Positions 44,542 through 44,983 of a stretch of 44,983 nt of DNA are shown here, in pieces. The first letter of the stretch is position 1. Every line of letters begins with the position of its first letter. The notes under the pieces were generated by a model that was not told the DNA's origin, searched no databases, and saw only the letters and a program-made list of their open reading frames with translations. Source of the DNA: Smittium mucronatum (Eukaryota; Kickxellomycota; Harpellomycetes; Harpellales; Legeriomycetaceae); NCBI GenBank assembly GCA_001953115.1, contig LSSL01001646.1, positions 1-44,983 of the forward strand, in the 5' to 3' direction. The position numbers and the translations under genes were made by a program.

Positions 44542-44983
44542 GACGATTATGTACGTAAAAATAAAGATATAATTTATTTATTTTTTTTACACGTGTTTTT
44601 GTGTTGTAAGTGATTTACATAATACACGTAATAAGTAAATAAATTTACTATCGTAATTGTTTATATGTAGTTCCTGGAAATCACTAAAAATATTGAGTCA
44701 TAATCCTATCGCTCAAGGCGAGCTTATATATCATAATAGTAAACTAAAAATGGTATAAATAAGTGGATGTGACAACTATGATTCAGGGGATAGAAGATTT
44801 TTGGTCTATAAATTATTTATCTCAATAGCTAATTTTAATAATATAGATACATGATTTTTAATATTTTATAATACCCTTCTGAATTAATAACACAAAGAGT
44901 GAAGAGATACGCTCTCATGAAAATAATTGTAATTAATACAAATTCTTTAAGAACTAGGGTTGTATAAGAGAAATTATACGACA
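44542..44983. other. 5' flank of the tRNA pair to window end
   Basis: AT-rich, no ORF of note, no repeat recognised. Confidence 0.5.

Noticed and set aside
1..44983. CRISPR arrays, operons, ribosome-binding sites
   Set aside because: No regularly spaced direct repeats; the gene structure is eukaryotic with introns and Pol III tRNA genes, so bacterial features do not apply.

Overview
This window looks like nuclear DNA from an AT-rich eukaryote, most likely a fungus. The evidence is: eukaryotic tRNA genes (one with an intron), short GT-AG introns of about 55-150 nt, a mitochondrial proline dehydrogenase, an Est1/SMG7-family protein, an NAA40-type histone N-acetyltransferase, ER-type multi-thioredoxin membrane proteins and a Ty3/gypsy integrase end. 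An early-diverging lineage (for example the AT-rich Kickxellomycotina gut fungi) is my guess from composition and gene style; nothing in the sequence proves it.

Layout. 1-265: 3' end of a Ty3/gypsy pol gene. 3447-4391 (-): a five-exon NAA40 homologue that simple ORF calling misses. 5182-6782 (+): a probable multi-exon gene of unknown function. 7129-9231 (+): proline dehydrogenase with an inserted EF-hand. 9232-12500: mostly AT-rich spacer with a few coding-like scraps. About 12.5-26.19 kb: an extreme AT-rich desert with no convincing gene. 26.2-27.5 kb: an island of decayed repeat fragments of higher GC. 28791-31460 and 34542-37094 (+): two paralogous, signal-peptide-bearing, three-CxxC thioredoxin-domain membrane proteins; between them lie tRNA-Val(CAC) and a probable four-exon gene on the minus strand (33308-34187). 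37500-39773 (-): an Est1/SMG7-like protein, convergent with the second thioredoxin gene. 40.2-43.7 kb: AT-rich spacer holding a large inverted repeat, a microsatellite and G/C homopolymers. 43730-44364 (-): a probable spliced gene or pseudogene with one frameshift. 44384-44541 (-): tRNA-Lys(UUU) and tRNA-Trp(CCA) four bases apart.

The genes serve separate housekeeping roles: chromatin (NatD), mitochondrial proline catabolism, oxidative folding or quality control in the secretory pathway, mRNA decay or telomere function, and translation. I see no operon-like system. The most distinctive locus is the tandem pair of transmembrane three-thioredoxin proteins with a conserved C-terminal tail. The most distinctive DNA structure is the >300-bp inverted repeat near 42.4-43.6 kb.

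Limits. At this base composition roughly one codon in eleven is a stop, so by my estimate several dozen 60-95-codon ORFs are expected by chance across six frames. Short ORFs in the AT-rich tracts were therefore not called as genes unless splice sites, reading-frame phase or family motifs supported them.
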